This document shows, one piece after another, positions 55,754 through 64,000 of a DNA stretch of 64,000 nucleotides; the stretch's first letter is position 1, and each line of letters starts with the position of its first letter. The notes beneath the pieces were generated by a model. The model saw nothing but the letters and a program-made list of their open reading frames with translations, was not told where the DNA came from and ran no database searches. The position numbers and the translations under genes are program-made. The stretch spans positions 1 through 64,000 of the forward strand of contig NZ_AUJE01000001.1 of assembly GCF_000424065.1 (NCBI RefSeq), written 5' to 3'. The stretch is from Selenomonas ruminantium subsp. ruminantium ATCC 12561 (lineage in GTDB: Bacteria; Bacillota; Negativicutes; Selenomonadales; Selenomonadaceae).

Positions 55754-55839
55754 ACAGGATAAAACACGAAAATTAATTATCATGAATATGGGGATTGTGC
55801 TATACTAATGGTTAGAGAGCTTTTGTAAGCGAAAGGAAG

Positions 55840-57297
55840 ATGACCATTATGATAGAATACAATCCCCATTCTTTGCGTGCCGAAGAATTTATCAATGATG
55901 CAGAAATCCGCGAGACATTGGACTATGCGGAAGCGAACAAGGATAATTTTGCCCTGATTGATGAAATATTGGAAAAAGCCCGCCCGGTCAAGACGGGGAC
56001 GGGCTATACCTGCAAGGGGCTGAGCCATCGGGAGGCCTCGGTACTGCTGGCCTGTGAAGACCCGGAACGGGTTGCCCGCATGTACACGATTGCCGAGGAA
56101 ATCAAGCAGGCGTTTTACGGCAACCGCATTGTGCTGTTTGCGCCGCTGTATTTATCCAATTACTGTGTAAATGGCTGTGTCTACTGTCCTTATCATGGAC
56201 AAAACAAACATATTCCCCGCAAGAAACTCACACAGGAGGAAGTGCGGGCCGAGGTTATGGCGTTGCAGGATATGGGACATAAACGTCTGGCCATTGAAGC
56301 CGGCGAAGACCCCTTCAATAATCCGTTGGAATATATTTTGGAATGTATTCATACGATTTACAGCATTAAGCATAAAAACGGTGCTATCCGTCGCGTGAAT
56401 GTGAATATCGCGGCTACCACGGTGGAAAACTACCGCAAGCTCAAAGAGGCAGGCATTGGCACCTATATTCTTTTTCAGGAAACCTACCATAAGGAAAGCT
56501 ACGAGCGACTCCATCCCACGGGGCCGAAGCACGATTATGCTTACCATACCGAGGCCATGGACAGGGCGATGGAAGGCGGCATAGATGATGTGGGCCTGGG
56601 CGTGCTCTTTGGTCTGGAAGGTTATAAGTATGAGTTTGCCGGTCTGCTCATGCACGCAGAGCATCTTGAGGCTGTGCATGGCGTCGGCCCGCATACCATT
56701 TCCGTACCGCGTGTGAAAAAGGCCGATGATATCGACCCGGAAGCCTTTGACAACTCCATCAGCGATGAAATCTTCACGAAAATCGCTGCCTGCATTCGTT
56801 TGGCCGTACCGTATACCGGCATGATTATCTCCACCCGCGAATCTGAGCAGGTGCGCGAGCGCATGCTGCAGGTGGGTATCAGCCAGGTCAGCGGGGCCAG
56901 CCGTACCAGTGTGGGCGGCTACACGGAAAAGGAACGGCCCACGGATACGGAACAGTTCAATGTGTCCGACCAGCGCACTCTTGATGAAGTAATCAAGTGG
57001 CTGATGGAAACGGGACATATTCCTTCCTTCTGCACGGCCTGCTATCGGGAAGGGCGTACGGGGGACCGCTTTATGAGTTTGTGCAAGAGCGGGCAGATTG
57101 TCAACTGCTGCCATCCCAATGCCTTGATGACCTTAACGGAGTATTTGACGGACTATGCCAGCGAGGAAACCAGAGAACTGGGGTATAAGCTTGTAGAAGA
57201 AGAACTCAAGAAAATCCCTAAGGAAAAAGTGCGTCAGATTGCCGCCGAGCATATCGAAGCCATCAAACATTCGGATAAGCGGGATTTCCGCTTCTGA
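55840..57297 (+). CDS. hydG: FeFe-hydrogenase maturase HydG
   Basis: Radical SAM tyrosine lyase that makes the CO and CN ligands of the H-cluster. 485 residues. Radical SAM motif CVNGCVYC (CX3CX2C) and the HydG-specific C-terminal cluster motif CTAC...CC (CX2CX22C), which ThiH lacks. The ATG at 55849 (fourth codon) is an equally likely start, because AAAGGA is very close to the first ATG. HydE and HydF are not next to it. A TATACT -10 lies near 55800. Confidence 0.93.
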   Translation: MTIMIEYNPHSLRAEEFINDAEIRETLDYAEANKDNFALIDEILEKARPVKTGTGYTCKGLSHREASVLLACEDPERVARMYTIAEEIKQAFYGNRIVLFAPLYLSNYCVNGCVYCPYHGQNKHIPRKKLTQEEVRAEVMALQDMGHKRLAIEAGEDPFNNPLEYILECIHTIYSIKHKNGAIRRVNVNIAATTVENYRKLKEAGIGTYILFQETYHKESYERLHPTGPKHDYAYHTEAMDRAMEGGIDDVGLGVLFGLEGYKYEFAGLLMHAEHLEAVHGVGPHTISVPRVKKADDIDPEAFDNSISDEIFTKIAACIRLAVPYTGMIISTRESEQVRERMLQVGISQVSGASRTSVGGYTEKERPTDTEQFNVSDQRTLDEVIKWLMETGHIPSFCTACYREGRTGDRFMSLCKSGQIVNCCHPNALMTLTEYLTDYASEETRELGYKLVEEELKKIPKEKVRQIAAEHIEAIKHSDKRDFRF

Positions 57298-57305
57298 GGA
57301 AGTGC

Positions 57306-57334
57306 TTGTATTTGCTGGGCAAACCTGCTAGAAT
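57306..57334 (+). promoter_or_regulatory. Promoter of the thiC unit
   Basis: TTGTAT (57306-57311), 17 bases, TAGAAT (57329-57334), about 35 bases before the TPP aptamer. Confidence 0.7.
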
Positions 57335-57375
57335 GGACATTGGATTTCCCTCGTGGGACAAAACAAATAAATAGA

Positions 57376-57456
57376 ACGGGAGCTCGCAGACGGGCTGAGA
57401 GGAAGTTGGGCACTTCGACCGCACCTGATTTGGATAATGCCAACGTAGGGAAGATT
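57376..57456 (+). promoter_or_regulatory. TPP riboswitch (thiC)
   Basis: Thi-box aptamer: GGGCTGAGAGGAAG, CACTTCGACCGCACCTGA, TTTGGATAATGCCAACG, TAGGGAAG. Followed by a terminator hairpin before the thiC ribosome site. Confidence 0.96.
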
Positions 57457-57462
57457 TTATAG

Positions 57463-57503
57463 ACCGGGAAGGACTTTATTCAAAGTTCTTCCTGGTTTTT
57501 ATT
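57463..57503 (+). terminator. Riboswitch terminator upstream of thiC
   Basis: A 15-bp imperfect stem (ACCGGGAAGGACTTT / AAAGTTCTTCCTGGT) followed by TTTTATTTT. Expression platform of the TPP switch. Confidence 0.88.
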
Positions 57504-57520
57504 TTGCAGGAGGGAAGAAA

Positions 57521-58834
57521 ATGAGCAAGACTTACACAACACAGATGGATGCAGCCCGCAAGGGGATTATTACGCAGGAGATGGAAATTGTCGCCCGTAA
57601 GGAAAAGATGGCATCCGAAAAACTGCGTCAGCTATTAGCAATGGGACAGGTGGTTATTTGTGCCAATAAGCGGCATAAGGCGTTAGACCCTGAGGGCGTA
57701 GGCAGTATGCTGCGAACCAAAATCAATGTGAATCTGGGGGTATCCAGGGATTGTAAGGACTATGATTTGGAAATGCAGAAGGTCATGAGTGCCGTGGATT
57801 TGGGCGCCGAATCCATTATGGATTTATCCAGTCATGGTAACACCCAGCCCTTCCGAAAAAAATTGGTGGTCGAATGTCCCGCGATGATTGGTACAGTGCC
57901 CATCTACGATAGTGTCATACACTATCAGCGGGATTTGGCAGAACTTACGGCGCAGGATTTTCTTGATGTCATTCGTCTGCATGCCGAGGATGGTGTAGAC
58001 TTTGTGACCTTGCATTGCGGCATTACGCGGGACACGGTGCGGCAGATTCGGAATCAGTCGCGCAAGATGAATATCGTCAGCCGTGGAGGAAGTCTGGTTT
58101 TTGCCTGGATGAGTATGACCGGGGAGGAAAATCCCTTCTATGAATATTTCGATGCGATATTGGATATTTGCGCAGAATATGATGTGACGATATCATTAGG
58201 TGATGCCTGTCGTCCCGGATGTCTGGCTGATGCCACGGATAACTGTCAGATTGATGAACTCTCTCGTCTCGGAGAACTTGTGGAGCGGGCTTGGAAGCGC
58301 AATGTGCAGGTGATGGTAGAAGGTCCGGGGCATGTGCCGCTCCATCAGATTGCTGCGAATATGGAAATCCAAAAGACACTTTGTCATGGTGCGCCGTTCT
58401 ATGTGCTAGGGCCGTTGGTTACCGATATTGCACCGGGCTATGACCATATTACCGCAGCCATTGGCGGGGCGGTGGCCGCTATGCATGGCGCGGCCTTCCT
58501 TTGTTATGTGACGCCAGCAGAACACTTGGCACTGCCCAATCTTGAGGATGTGCGGCAGGGGATTATCGCCAGCAAAATTGCCGCCCATGCTGCCGATATT
58601 GCCAAAGGCTTGCCGGGGGCCAGAGAACAGGATGACAAAATGGCAGCTGCCCGCCGGAGACTGGATTGGGAGGCGCAGTTTGCCTGTGCGTTGGATGTGG
58701 AAACCGCACAACACATTCGTCAGAGTCGTCTGCCGGAGGAGGGGCATAGCGAAACCTGCAGCATGTGTGGCAAGTTCTGTGCTGTCCGCAGTATGAACAA
58801 AGCGCTAAACCATGAGTATATTGATATACTGTGA
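57521..58834 (+). CDS. thiC: Phosphomethylpyrimidine synthase ThiC
   Basis: Radical SAM enzyme that rearranges AIR to HMP-P, the pyrimidine of thiamine. 437 residues, the short anaerobic form. Marks: [24 protein letters not shown], and the C-terminal cluster motif CSMCGKFC. The spacing is CX2CX3C, one shorter than the CX2CX4C of E. coli-type ThiC, as I recall for anaerobe and archaeal forms. Controlled by the TPP riboswitch just upstream. Confidence 0.95.
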   Translation: MSKTYTTQMDAARKGIITQEMEIVARKEKMASEKLRQLLAMGQVVICANKRHKALDPEGVGSMLRTKINVNLGVSRDCKDYDLEMQKVMSAVDLGAESIMDLSSHGNTQPFRKKLVVECPAMIGTVPIYDSVIHYQRDLAELTAQDFLDVIRLHAEDGVDFVTLHCGITRDTVRQIRNQSRKMNIVSRGGSLVFAWMSMTGEENPFYEYFDAILDICAEYDVTISLGDACRPGCLADATDNCQIDELSRLGELVERAWKRNVQVMVEGPGHVPLHQIAANMEIQKTLCHGAPFYVLGPLVTDIAPGYDHITAAIGGAVAAMHGAAFLCYVTPAEHLALPNLEDVRQGIIASKIAAHAADIAKGLPGAREQDDKMAAARRRLDWEAQFACALDVETAQHIRQSRLPEEGHSETCSMCGKFCAVRSMNKALNHEYIDIL

Positions 58835-58957
58835 TGTGTACTTTTCAATATAGTAAGTTACAATTGCGAAAAACTGTAATGACGGCAGGATTTTTTCTCG
58901 TAGTTAGCGAATTAGTGTTTGTTAATATTGTTTGCGACCCTAAGGGAGGTATTACGC

Positions 58958-59473
58958 ATGGATTTTATTGAACTGGCGAAAAAGCGTTATTCCTGCAAGA
59001 AGTTCCAGTCGGACAAGGCCGTGGAGCAGGAGAAATTGGACAGGATTTTGCTGGCCGGCCAGCTGGCGCCTACAGCCAAGAACAGCCAGCCGCAGCATGT
59101 CTATGTGCTGAAATCGGAAGCTGCTTTGCAGCTTGTGGATGGGCTGACACCTTGCCGCTATGGTGCGCCGGTGGTGCTGGCGGTGACCTATAACAAGACG
59201 CAGTGCTTCAATTATCCCGGTGATAAATACGATTCCGGTGCGGAAGATGCTTCCATTGTGGCCACGCATATGATGCTGGCGGCCGCAGAGGCGGGCTTGG
59301 ACAGCTGCTGGCTGAACTACTTTGACCCGGATAAGGCCGCAGAGGCCTTGGAATTGCCTGCAGAGGAAACGCTTGTGATGCTTTTGGATGTGGGCTATGG
59401 TGCAGAGGGGGTACGTCCGCTGCCAAACCATGAAAAGACGAAAGCAATGGAAGAATTAGTTACTTACTGCTAA
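58958..59473 (+). CDS. Nitroreductase-family protein
   Basis: A 171-residue FMN enzyme of the nitroreductase family. FMN-binding start (KKRYSCKKFQSDKAVEQEKLDRIL; LAPTAKNSQPQHVYVLKSEA) and the C-terminal MLLDVGYGAEGVRPLPNHEKTK. The ATG at 58958 follows GGGAGG. Substrate unknown; members reduce quinones, flavins or nitro compounds. Confidence 0.9.
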   Translation: MDFIELAKKRYSCKKFQSDKAVEQEKLDRILLAGQLAPTAKNSQPQHVYVLKSEAALQLVDGLTPCRYGAPVVLAVTYNKTQCFNYPGDKYDSGAEDASIVATHMMLAAAEAGLDSCWLNYFDPDKAAEALELPAEETLVMLLDVGYGAEGVRPLPNHEKTKAMEELVTYC

Positions 59474-59578
59474 TCTTCATTTTGTTTTCAGAGTCAATCA
59501 TCATATTTTCATTTATTTCTGTTATACTTTGTCTTGTTCAAAGGTTTGCAAGTTTGCAAGACTGGAGGAAACAAGATA

Positions 59579-60265
59579 ATGAATCAGATGAAGAAGATTA
59601 GCAAGAACATTAGCAGTAATATGATGAACAAAATGCGTCTGCAGCAGGTTAAGGCCTCGTTGACCAAGCTCACTGCTGTGATGGTTGTGACCATGACCGT
59701 ACTGGCGCAGAGCCTGATTGCCGAAGCGCAGGAGGCAGAGCCGGACATAACCAGAGATATGCGTGCGCTAGAGCAAAAAGGTGCGTATCTCACTGGCCTA
59801 AAACATCGTATCAAGGCTGAGGACAGCCTGATGCAGAAGATTTTGGCCGATGCAGTGAAGGATAATGTGAATCTAGGACAGGCCGCTGACGGTATCAGCG
59901 ATGTTCTGCGCTATACCCTGGTCATCAAGGACAAGGATTACAGCCGCCGAGTGCCGCAGGCGATGAAGAAACTCACGGACAGCGGTTATGAAGTGGTGAA
60001 ATTTCATAATGCCTGGGGTGGTAAATTCTATCAGGGGATTAATGTGCAGCTGTTAAGCCCCACGGGCGTCAAGACGGAATTGCAGTTCCACACGCCGCAG
60101 TCCTATGCGATTAAGCAGGCATCCCATGGCGTATACGAAATCCGTAGAAATCCCGAATCTACGCCGGAGGAAGTGGCTGATGCTACGGTCAAGAGCATTG
60201 CCTATAACAAGCAGGTAAAAATGCCTGCGGGGGCTAAGGATATTGTTTGGGAAGTAACGAAATAA
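59579..60265 (+). CDS. Exported RelA/SpoT-fold protein
   Basis: 228 residues. A basic head of about 25 residues and a hydrophobic stretch (LTAVMVVTMTVLAQ, then AEA) predict export. The mature domain follows the RelA/SpoT synthetase pattern: R77-x-K79-x3-S83, SDVLRYT with Asp108, a KFYQGINVQL block (family YxSxH), TELQFHT with Glu168 and HT171-172, and His183 in SHGVYE. The Asp and Glu that hold Mg in alarmone synthetases are therefore kept. It may be a pyrophosphokinase-fold effector or a non-catalytic relative. The ATG at 59579 follows GGAGG at 10 bases. Confidence 0.7.
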   Translation: MNQMKKISKNISSNMMNKMRLQQVKASLTKLTAVMVVTMTVLAQSLIAEAQEAEPDITRDMRALEQKGAYLTGLKHRIKAEDSLMQKILADAVKDNVNLGQAADGISDVLRYTLVIKDKDYSRRVPQAMKKLTDSGYEVVKFHNAWGGKFYQGINVQLLSPTGVKTELQFHTPQSYAIKQASHGVYEIRRNPESTPEEVADATVKSIAYNKQVKMPAGAKDIVWEVTK

Positions 60266-60268
60266 ATT

Positions 60269-60308
60269 GCCAAAAGGCTCGCTGGATAAAAACAGCGAGC
60301 CTTTTGGC
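60269..60308. terminator. Bidirectional terminator
   Basis: A perfect 16-bp stem (GCCAAAAGGCTCGCTG / CAGCGAGCCTTTTGGC), between the RelA/SpoT-fold gene and the convergent glnK. Confidence 0.93.
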
Positions 60309-60338
60309 GTATGGTCTTATGTATGGAGCACAGGCCGT

Positions 60339-60719
60339 TTAGGCACTGATGCTTTCTTTTTTCTCTCCCGGAATATCCCGGATGGCGTCGTCACCATGCT
60401 GGCCGGTGCGGATGCGGACGGCATCTTTGAGTTCGGTGACGAAAATCTTGCCGTCACCGAATTGGCCGGTACGCAGGACGCTTTCACAGGTGGCGAGCAC
60501 TGTGGGTACGGGGATTTCGGAAACCACGGTTTCTACTTTTATCTTGGGCACGAGTTTTACATCGTATTTCTTGCCGCGGTAGATTTCCTGATGGCCTTTG
60601 GAGAGACCACAGCCGAAGACCTGACTCACGGTGATGCCCATGACACCGATGCGGTTGAGGGCGCGCAAGAGTTCATCGAGTTTGGAGGAACGGGTGATGA
60701 TTTCGATTTTGGTCAACAT
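60339..60719 (-). CDS. glnK: Nitrogen regulatory protein PII (GlnK type)
   Basis: Trimeric PII signal protein that gates AmtB according to 2-oxoglutarate and ATP/ADP. 126 residues. T-loop with Tyr in YRGKKYDVKLVPKIKVE, and the C-terminal GDGKIFVTELKDAVRIRTG signature. The ATG at 60719 has AAAGGA 9 bases upstream. Five bases after amtB, the usual amtB-glnK pair. Confidence 0.95.
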   Translation of the reverse strand: MLTKIEIITRSSKLDELLRALNRIGVMGITVSQVFGCGLSKGHQEIYRGKKYDVKLVPKIKVETVVSEIPVPTVLATCESVLRTGQFGDGKIFVTELKDAVRIRTGQHGDDAIRDIPGEKKESISA

Positions 60720-60724
60720 GGCAA

Positions 60725-62041
60725 TCATCCTTTCTCAGCCATATTCATCTGCATGACGGTATTGGCCAGCATTTCGCTGGAGGTTTCAAAGGAGCCTAAG
60801 AGCGGGCTGGAGGTCAGCACACCGCGGGTATAGCCGCGCTCGCCGTGCTCGATGATATCAAGGCCGGTGAGTTCTTCGGCTTCGTCGGCGCGGGTTTCCA
60901 TAAAGCTGTGTACCAGCTGGTAGAGGACAAAGGAACCGCCGATAGCCAGTGCATAAGCCACGACAATGGAAATGAGCTGTGCGGTAAAGAGGTGCGTGTC
61001 ACCATAGAACAGGCCGTTGGCACCAGCCGGATTGACTTCCGTGGTGGCCCAAAGCCCCGTGGCAATTGCGCCCCAGGTACCGCCGATGCCATGCACGCCG
61101 AAAGCGTCAAGGGAATCGTCATAGCCGAGTTTTTCTTTGAGAACGGCTACGGCAAAATAGCAGATTACGCCGCCAATCAGACCGATGAGTACAGCGGGCA
61201 TGGGCGTTACGAACCCTGCAGCCGGGGTGATGGCCACAAGACCGGCCACACAGCCGGATACTGCGCCTAAAATGGTGGGCTTGCCATTGAACTTCCATTC
61301 CACGAGTACCCAGGAAACGGCGGCAGCGGCAGCGGCTGCCTGACTGGTGATAAAGGCATTGGCGGCAAGAGCATTAGCGCCAAGAGCACTGCCGGCGTTA
61401 AAGCCGAACCAGCCAAACCAAAGAAGCGTTGCCCCAAGAACGGTCATGGGCAGGTTATGCGGCAGCATGGCCGTGTGCTGATAGCCATGACGCTTGCCCA
61501 AGAGCAGACAGATGGTCAGCCCTGAGACGCCGGAGAGAATATGGATAACAAGACCGCCGGCAAAGTCGAGGGCACCGAGTTCGGCGAGGAAGCCGCCGCC
61601 CCATACCCAATGGGCCATGGGATTGTAGATGAAGATGGCCCACAAGAGGATAAATACGGTAAATGCGGCAAATTTCATGCGTTCAGCAAACGCACCGGTG
61701 ATGAGCGCCGGCGTCAGCGCGGCAAACATGCACTGGAAAGCGACAAACGCCAGTTCGGGGATGGTGCTGCCCTCCAGAACTTTTAACCCAATGCCCGTCA
61801 GGCCGATTTTGTCGAGATTGCCGATAAAGCCGTTTACATCCGGGCCAAAGGCCATCGTGTAGCCGATAAGGATAAATTCAACCGAGATAAGCGCGAGGAC
61901 AAAGAAACTCTGCATAATGGTAGTGAGTACATTCTTGCTCCGCACCATGCCGCCATAGAAGAAGGCAAGACCAGGTGTCATGATAAAAACCAAAGCGGCG
62001 CTGATGAGTACCCATGCGGTATCGCCAGTATCAATCATCAT
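60725..62041 (-). CDS. amtB: Ammonium transporter AmtB
   Basis: Trimeric ammonium channel, 438 residues, eleven helices. The twin pore histidines are in GGLVIHILSGVSGL and DAFGVHGIGGTWGAIATG; AFFYGGMVRSKNVLTTIMQSF is the family start. The start at 62041 (ATGATG) lies 6 bases from AAAGGA. A long C-terminal tail (SFMETRADEAEELTGLDIIEHGERGY) is the GlnK contact region. Confidence 0.96.
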   Translation of the reverse strand: MMIDTGDTAWVLISAALVFIMTPGLAFFYGGMVRSKNVLTTIMQSFFVLALISVEFILIGYTMAFGPDVNGFIGNLDKIGLTGIGLKVLEGSTIPELAFVAFQCMFAALTPALITGAFAERMKFAAFTVFILLWAIFIYNPMAHWVWGGGFLAELGALDFAGGLVIHILSGVSGLTICLLLGKRHGYQHTAMLPHNLPMTVLGATLLWFGWFGFNAGSALGANALAANAFITSQAAAAAAAVSWVLVEWKFNGKPTILGAVSGCVAGLVAITPAAGFVTPMPAVLIGLIGGVICYFAVAVLKEKLGYDDSLDAFGVHGIGGTWGAIATGLWATTEVNPAGANGLFYGDTHLFTAQLISIVVAYALAIGGSFVLYQLVHSFMETRADEAEELTGLDIIEHGERGYTRGVLTSSPLLGSFETSSEMLANTVMQMNMAEKG

Positions 62042-62074
62042 AATCAATCCTTTCCCTAACAACAAGAATAAGTC

Positions 62075-62185
62075 CTGCAAACAGGAAAGGCGCCCATAGC
62101 GCAGTAAACCTGCACTACGGACGCCTTTGTCCAAAACGCTATGAACGCACAAATCCCCCATCACCCGGTACCTGGTGATGGGGGA
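62075..62185 (-). promoter_or_regulatory. Two-hairpin leader of amtB-glnK
   Basis: On the minus strand: first a perfect 12-bp hairpin (TCCCCCATCACC / GGTGATGGGGGA, 62154-62185), then GTGCGTTCATAGCG, then a long imperfect hairpin (AAAGGCGTCCGTAGTGCAG / CTGCGCTATGGGCGCCTTT). This looks like nitrogen-controlled attenuation. It does not contain the full glutamine riboswitch core that I know, and the loops do not clearly fit the ANTAR target rule. Confidence 0.5.
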
Positions 62186-62285
62186 CAACGTTGTCCTGTT
62201 TGCTTATGACGTCATTATAGACGCTGAAAAAGTGGTTGTCAAGAAGTTCAACACGTGTATACAGAATATTTGTAAGGACAAAAAG

Positions 62286-62753
62286 CTATTGTTTCCGCAG
62301 CATACCAATTTCAATAGGAGATTCTCCCGCTATGCAGTAATAGTAACGATGATTGCGAAATTCGACCACGGCTACATTGCGGATTTGTTGCAGGCGTTCC
62401 ATATTCTCGGCAGATATGCCATAGAGCCTGCCAACTTCAGCCAGGGTTTGCTGAGGGAAATCTTTACGTCGTTTTTTGCGATGAAAGCGTAACCAATTGT
62501 AAAATTGCCAGAGAATTATCAGTAAAATTGATGCGATAACAACGAGTGTCATAATTGTGAGTGTGTGTAACAAACTGGCGTTTGTGTTAACATACAATTT
62601 ATTGTATAGAGTGATGATGATAAAAAGCCATAAAACAATAGTAAAAGCAAGCGACAAAATATTTTCGATAATGCGGATGAGCAAATGCCGTTTATTTTTT
62701 GCTTCATATATTGGGGACTGTTGCTCGCTAATATCCATTTTCTTCAAAACCAA
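62286..62753 (-). CDS. pgaD: PgaD-like protein (PNAG biosynthesis)
   Basis: 155 residues with two membrane helices (SLAFTIVLWLFIIITLY; TLTIMTLVVIASILLIILWQFYNWLRF) and a cytoplasmic tail. It lies directly downstream of pgaC. Size, topology and position match PgaD, the partner of PgaC that forms the c-di-GMP-binding synthase pair in E. coli. Sequence identity to PgaD is low, so context carries the call. TTG start after AAAGGAG. Confidence 0.75.
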   Translation of the reverse strand: MVLKKMDISEQQSPIYEAKNKRHLLIRIIENILSLAFTIVLWLFIIITLYNKLYVNTNASLLHTLTIMTLVVIASILLIILWQFYNWLRFHRKKRRKDFPQQTLAEVGRLYGISAENMERLQQIRNVAVVEFRNHRYYYCIAGESPIEIGMLRKQ

Positions 62754-62769
62754 TGAACTCCTTTGGTGG

Positions 62770-64000
62770 TTAATTTTTTATACCCCGGTCAGGGCTGACC
62801 CATACTGCTGTAGTGGTCATGTCGCGTTTTAGCCCCACAGGCGTTGCAACCACAGCGGACAGGGCATTGAATATCCAGTAGATAACGGGGTACCATATTA
62901 CCCAAAAATAAGTTTTGAGCAGCGACCTGTCATAGCGTGAATCAATGAGAATACTGACTAAAAATTGCAACAGACAAGCCAGTGAGATGAGTGATCCCTT
63001 CCAGCTTATCAGGGGATTGCCTAAATCCGGCAGCATGGCGGCATAGCTGCTGCCGGTAAAATCAAAGAGCATACGGGCAAGCCATAGAATCCCGCAGATT
63101 ACAAAGGAATAAGCCCAAAAGATGCCCAAAAAGTAATCCAGATAAATCGGCCAAATACGTCGTTCCTTGTAGTGACGCCATACGTCGATATGGGTGCGGA
63201 TAACCTCGACTCCGCCTTGTGCCCAGCGTTTTCGCTGTACCCATATTCCTTTCAGGGTTTCTGGTACCAGCATCCAGCAGACCATGTTGGGTTCATAGCG
63301 GATATCCCAAAATTTAGTTTCCATTTTCCAGGTCATTTCGATATCATCGGTGATGGCGGTATTGCTCCACATCCCCGCATTGATGATGGCGGTGCGGCGC
63401 CATGCAGCCACTACGCCGGATACGGTCATGACCTTGCCGATAATGCGCTGTGTGCGCTTAATGAGTCCGATAACGCTGGCGTATTCAGCTGTCTGAATTT
63501 TGGCCAGCAGGCTGGTGCGGTTGCGTACCTTGGGATTGCCTGTAACTGCACCAACACGGGGAAAGTTATTGAAGTGCCATACAGCCCATTCAATGGCATG
63601 TTCATCAAGCATGGAATCTGCATCCAGCGTAACAATGATTTCGCCATGGCTCATGGCAAAGGCCAGATTCAGTCCATTGGCCTTGCCGAGGTTTTTTTCC
63701 ATATGCAGTATTTTGAGGCTGGGATATTCATCCATTAGGCTTTCTAATACCTGTTGGGTATTGTCGGTGCTGGCATCGTTTATGACGATGACTTCGAGAT
63801 TTTTGTAGTGGTTGGCAAAGATAGAGTGTACGGCATCGGCAATATCCCGTTCCTCATTATGCGCCGGAATGAAAACGGAGACTAGAGGCTTATGGGTGAG
63901 TATGGGGGGATTTTTATCCCGGCCACGTTCCCGCCGCCAGTAAAAGCAAATACCGCCAATCATCCATACAAAGCTCATAATGATGGGATAGTAGAATACA
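62770..64000 (-). CDS. pgaC: PNAG synthase PgaC (glycosyltransferase family 2), 5' end outside window
   Basis: Membrane glycosyltransferase that polymerises UDP-GlcNAc to poly-beta-1,6-GlcNAc. About 409 residues are visible; the frame stays open to the right edge (VFYYPIIMSFVWMIGG), so the start lies outside. GT2 marks: SVFIPAHNEERDIADAV, INDASTDNT, LDADSM, ITDDIEMTWKM, and the processive QRKRWAQGG motif. C-terminal membrane helices follow. Together with pgaD it makes the biofilm polysaccharide PNAG. Confidence 0.93.
   Translation of the reverse strand, partial: VFYYPIIMSFVWMIGGICFYWRRERGRDKNPPILTHKPLVSVFIPAHNEERDIADAVHSIFANHYKNLEVIVINDASTDNTQQVLESLMDEYPSLKILHMEKNLGKANGLNLAFAMSHGEIIVTLDADSMLDEHAIEWAVWHFNNFPRVGAVTGNPKVRNRTSLLAKIQTAEYASVIGLIKRTQRIIGKVMTVSGVVAAWRRTAIINAGMWSNTAITDDIEMTWKMETKFWDIRYEPNMVCWMLVPETLKGIWVQRKRWAQGGVEVIRTHIDVWRHYKERRIWPIYLDYFLGIFWAYSFVICGILWLARMLFDFTGSSYAAMLPDLGNPLISWKGSLISLACLLQFLVSILIDSRYDRSLLKTYFWVIWYPVIYWIFNALSAVVATPVGLKRDMTTTAVWVSPDRGIKN

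Noticed and set aside
62075-62185. Glutamine (glnA-type) riboswitch before amtB
   Set aside because: CGTTCAT is present, but the GACGGAAGTAGG-like part of the core is not.

Overview
The window looks like a chromosome segment of an anaerobic member of the Negativicutes, most likely Selenomonas or a close relative. This rests on protein style and gene content (an F-type ATPase operon with atpI, paired nirJ1/nirJ2 radical SAM genes, TAXI-TRAP transport, HydG, an FeFe-hydrogenase-like sensor, an anaerobic-type ThiC), not on a marker gene. Coding density is high, Shine-Dalgarno sequences are strong (AGGAGG type), TTG and GTG starts are common, and many genes end in clean stem-loop terminators. I found no tRNA, rRNA or CRISPR array. 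A 6S RNA and two TPP riboswitches are present.

Layout. 1-330: the 3' end of an IS3-family element. 350-2850: three exported proteins of unknown function, one possibly frameshifted. 3.0-6.6 kb: rpiB, glyA, upp, ychF. 6.6-8.0 kb: a nitrilase-family amidase, a DUF951 protein and a small membrane protein. 8.0-9.0 kb: a 5'-truncated receiver-Hpt gene. 9.1-13.3 kb: a GlcNAc-type PTS permease, a small HTH regulator, rpmF, an EamA transporter and a GarR-like dehydrogenase. 13.4-17.3 kb: a divergent pair, an FtsA-like actin-fold protein and a FakA-like protein with a degenerate kinase loop. 17.3-17.7 kb: three tandem hairpin elements. 17.7-23.3 kb: an ion transporter with a long leader, asparaginase, a FIST-domain kinase without its phospho-acceptor histidine, and Hsp20. 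23.7-30.5 kb: the complete atpIBEFHAGDC operon. 30.5-40.2 kb: an AGCS symporter, an EAL protein, BrnQ and a TAXI-TRAP cassette. 40.3-43.9 kb: alanine dehydrogenase, small proteins, 6S RNA and a TrxB-like flavoprotein. 43.9-46.3 kb: thiM-thiE-thiD under a TPP riboswitch. 46.5-49.7 kb: a hydrogenase-like sensor fused to GGDEF, and a DcuC-type carrier. 50.0-52.8 kb: a TetR regulator with nirJ1 and nirJ2. 52.8-53.4 kb: two large nested palindromes. 53.4-57.3 kb: proC, a MATE transporter, hydG. 57.4-60.3 kb: TPP riboswitch-thiC, a nitroreductase, an exported RelA/SpoT-like protein. 60.3-62.2 kb: amtB-glnK with a structured leader. 62.3-64 kb: pgaD and pgaC (cut by the window edge).

Themes. (1) Anaerobic energy metabolism: an ATP synthase whose c-subunit ion site has two acidic residues, several probably cation-coupled carriers, and a putative redox or H2 sensor. 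(2) c-di-GMP: one predicted cyclase (46.5 kb), one predicted phosphodiesterase (32.7 kb), and a PNAG synthase (62.3-64 kb) of a type that responds to c-di-GMP in other bacteria. (3) Thiamine: two riboswitch-controlled units covering pyrimidine synthesis, salvage and coupling.

The most novel material is non-coding. Two families of multi-part palindromes (17.35-17.68 kb and 52.84-53.40 kb) keep a constant core while their outer arms differ in sequence between copies yet remain self-complementary. Both families lie between convergent genes.
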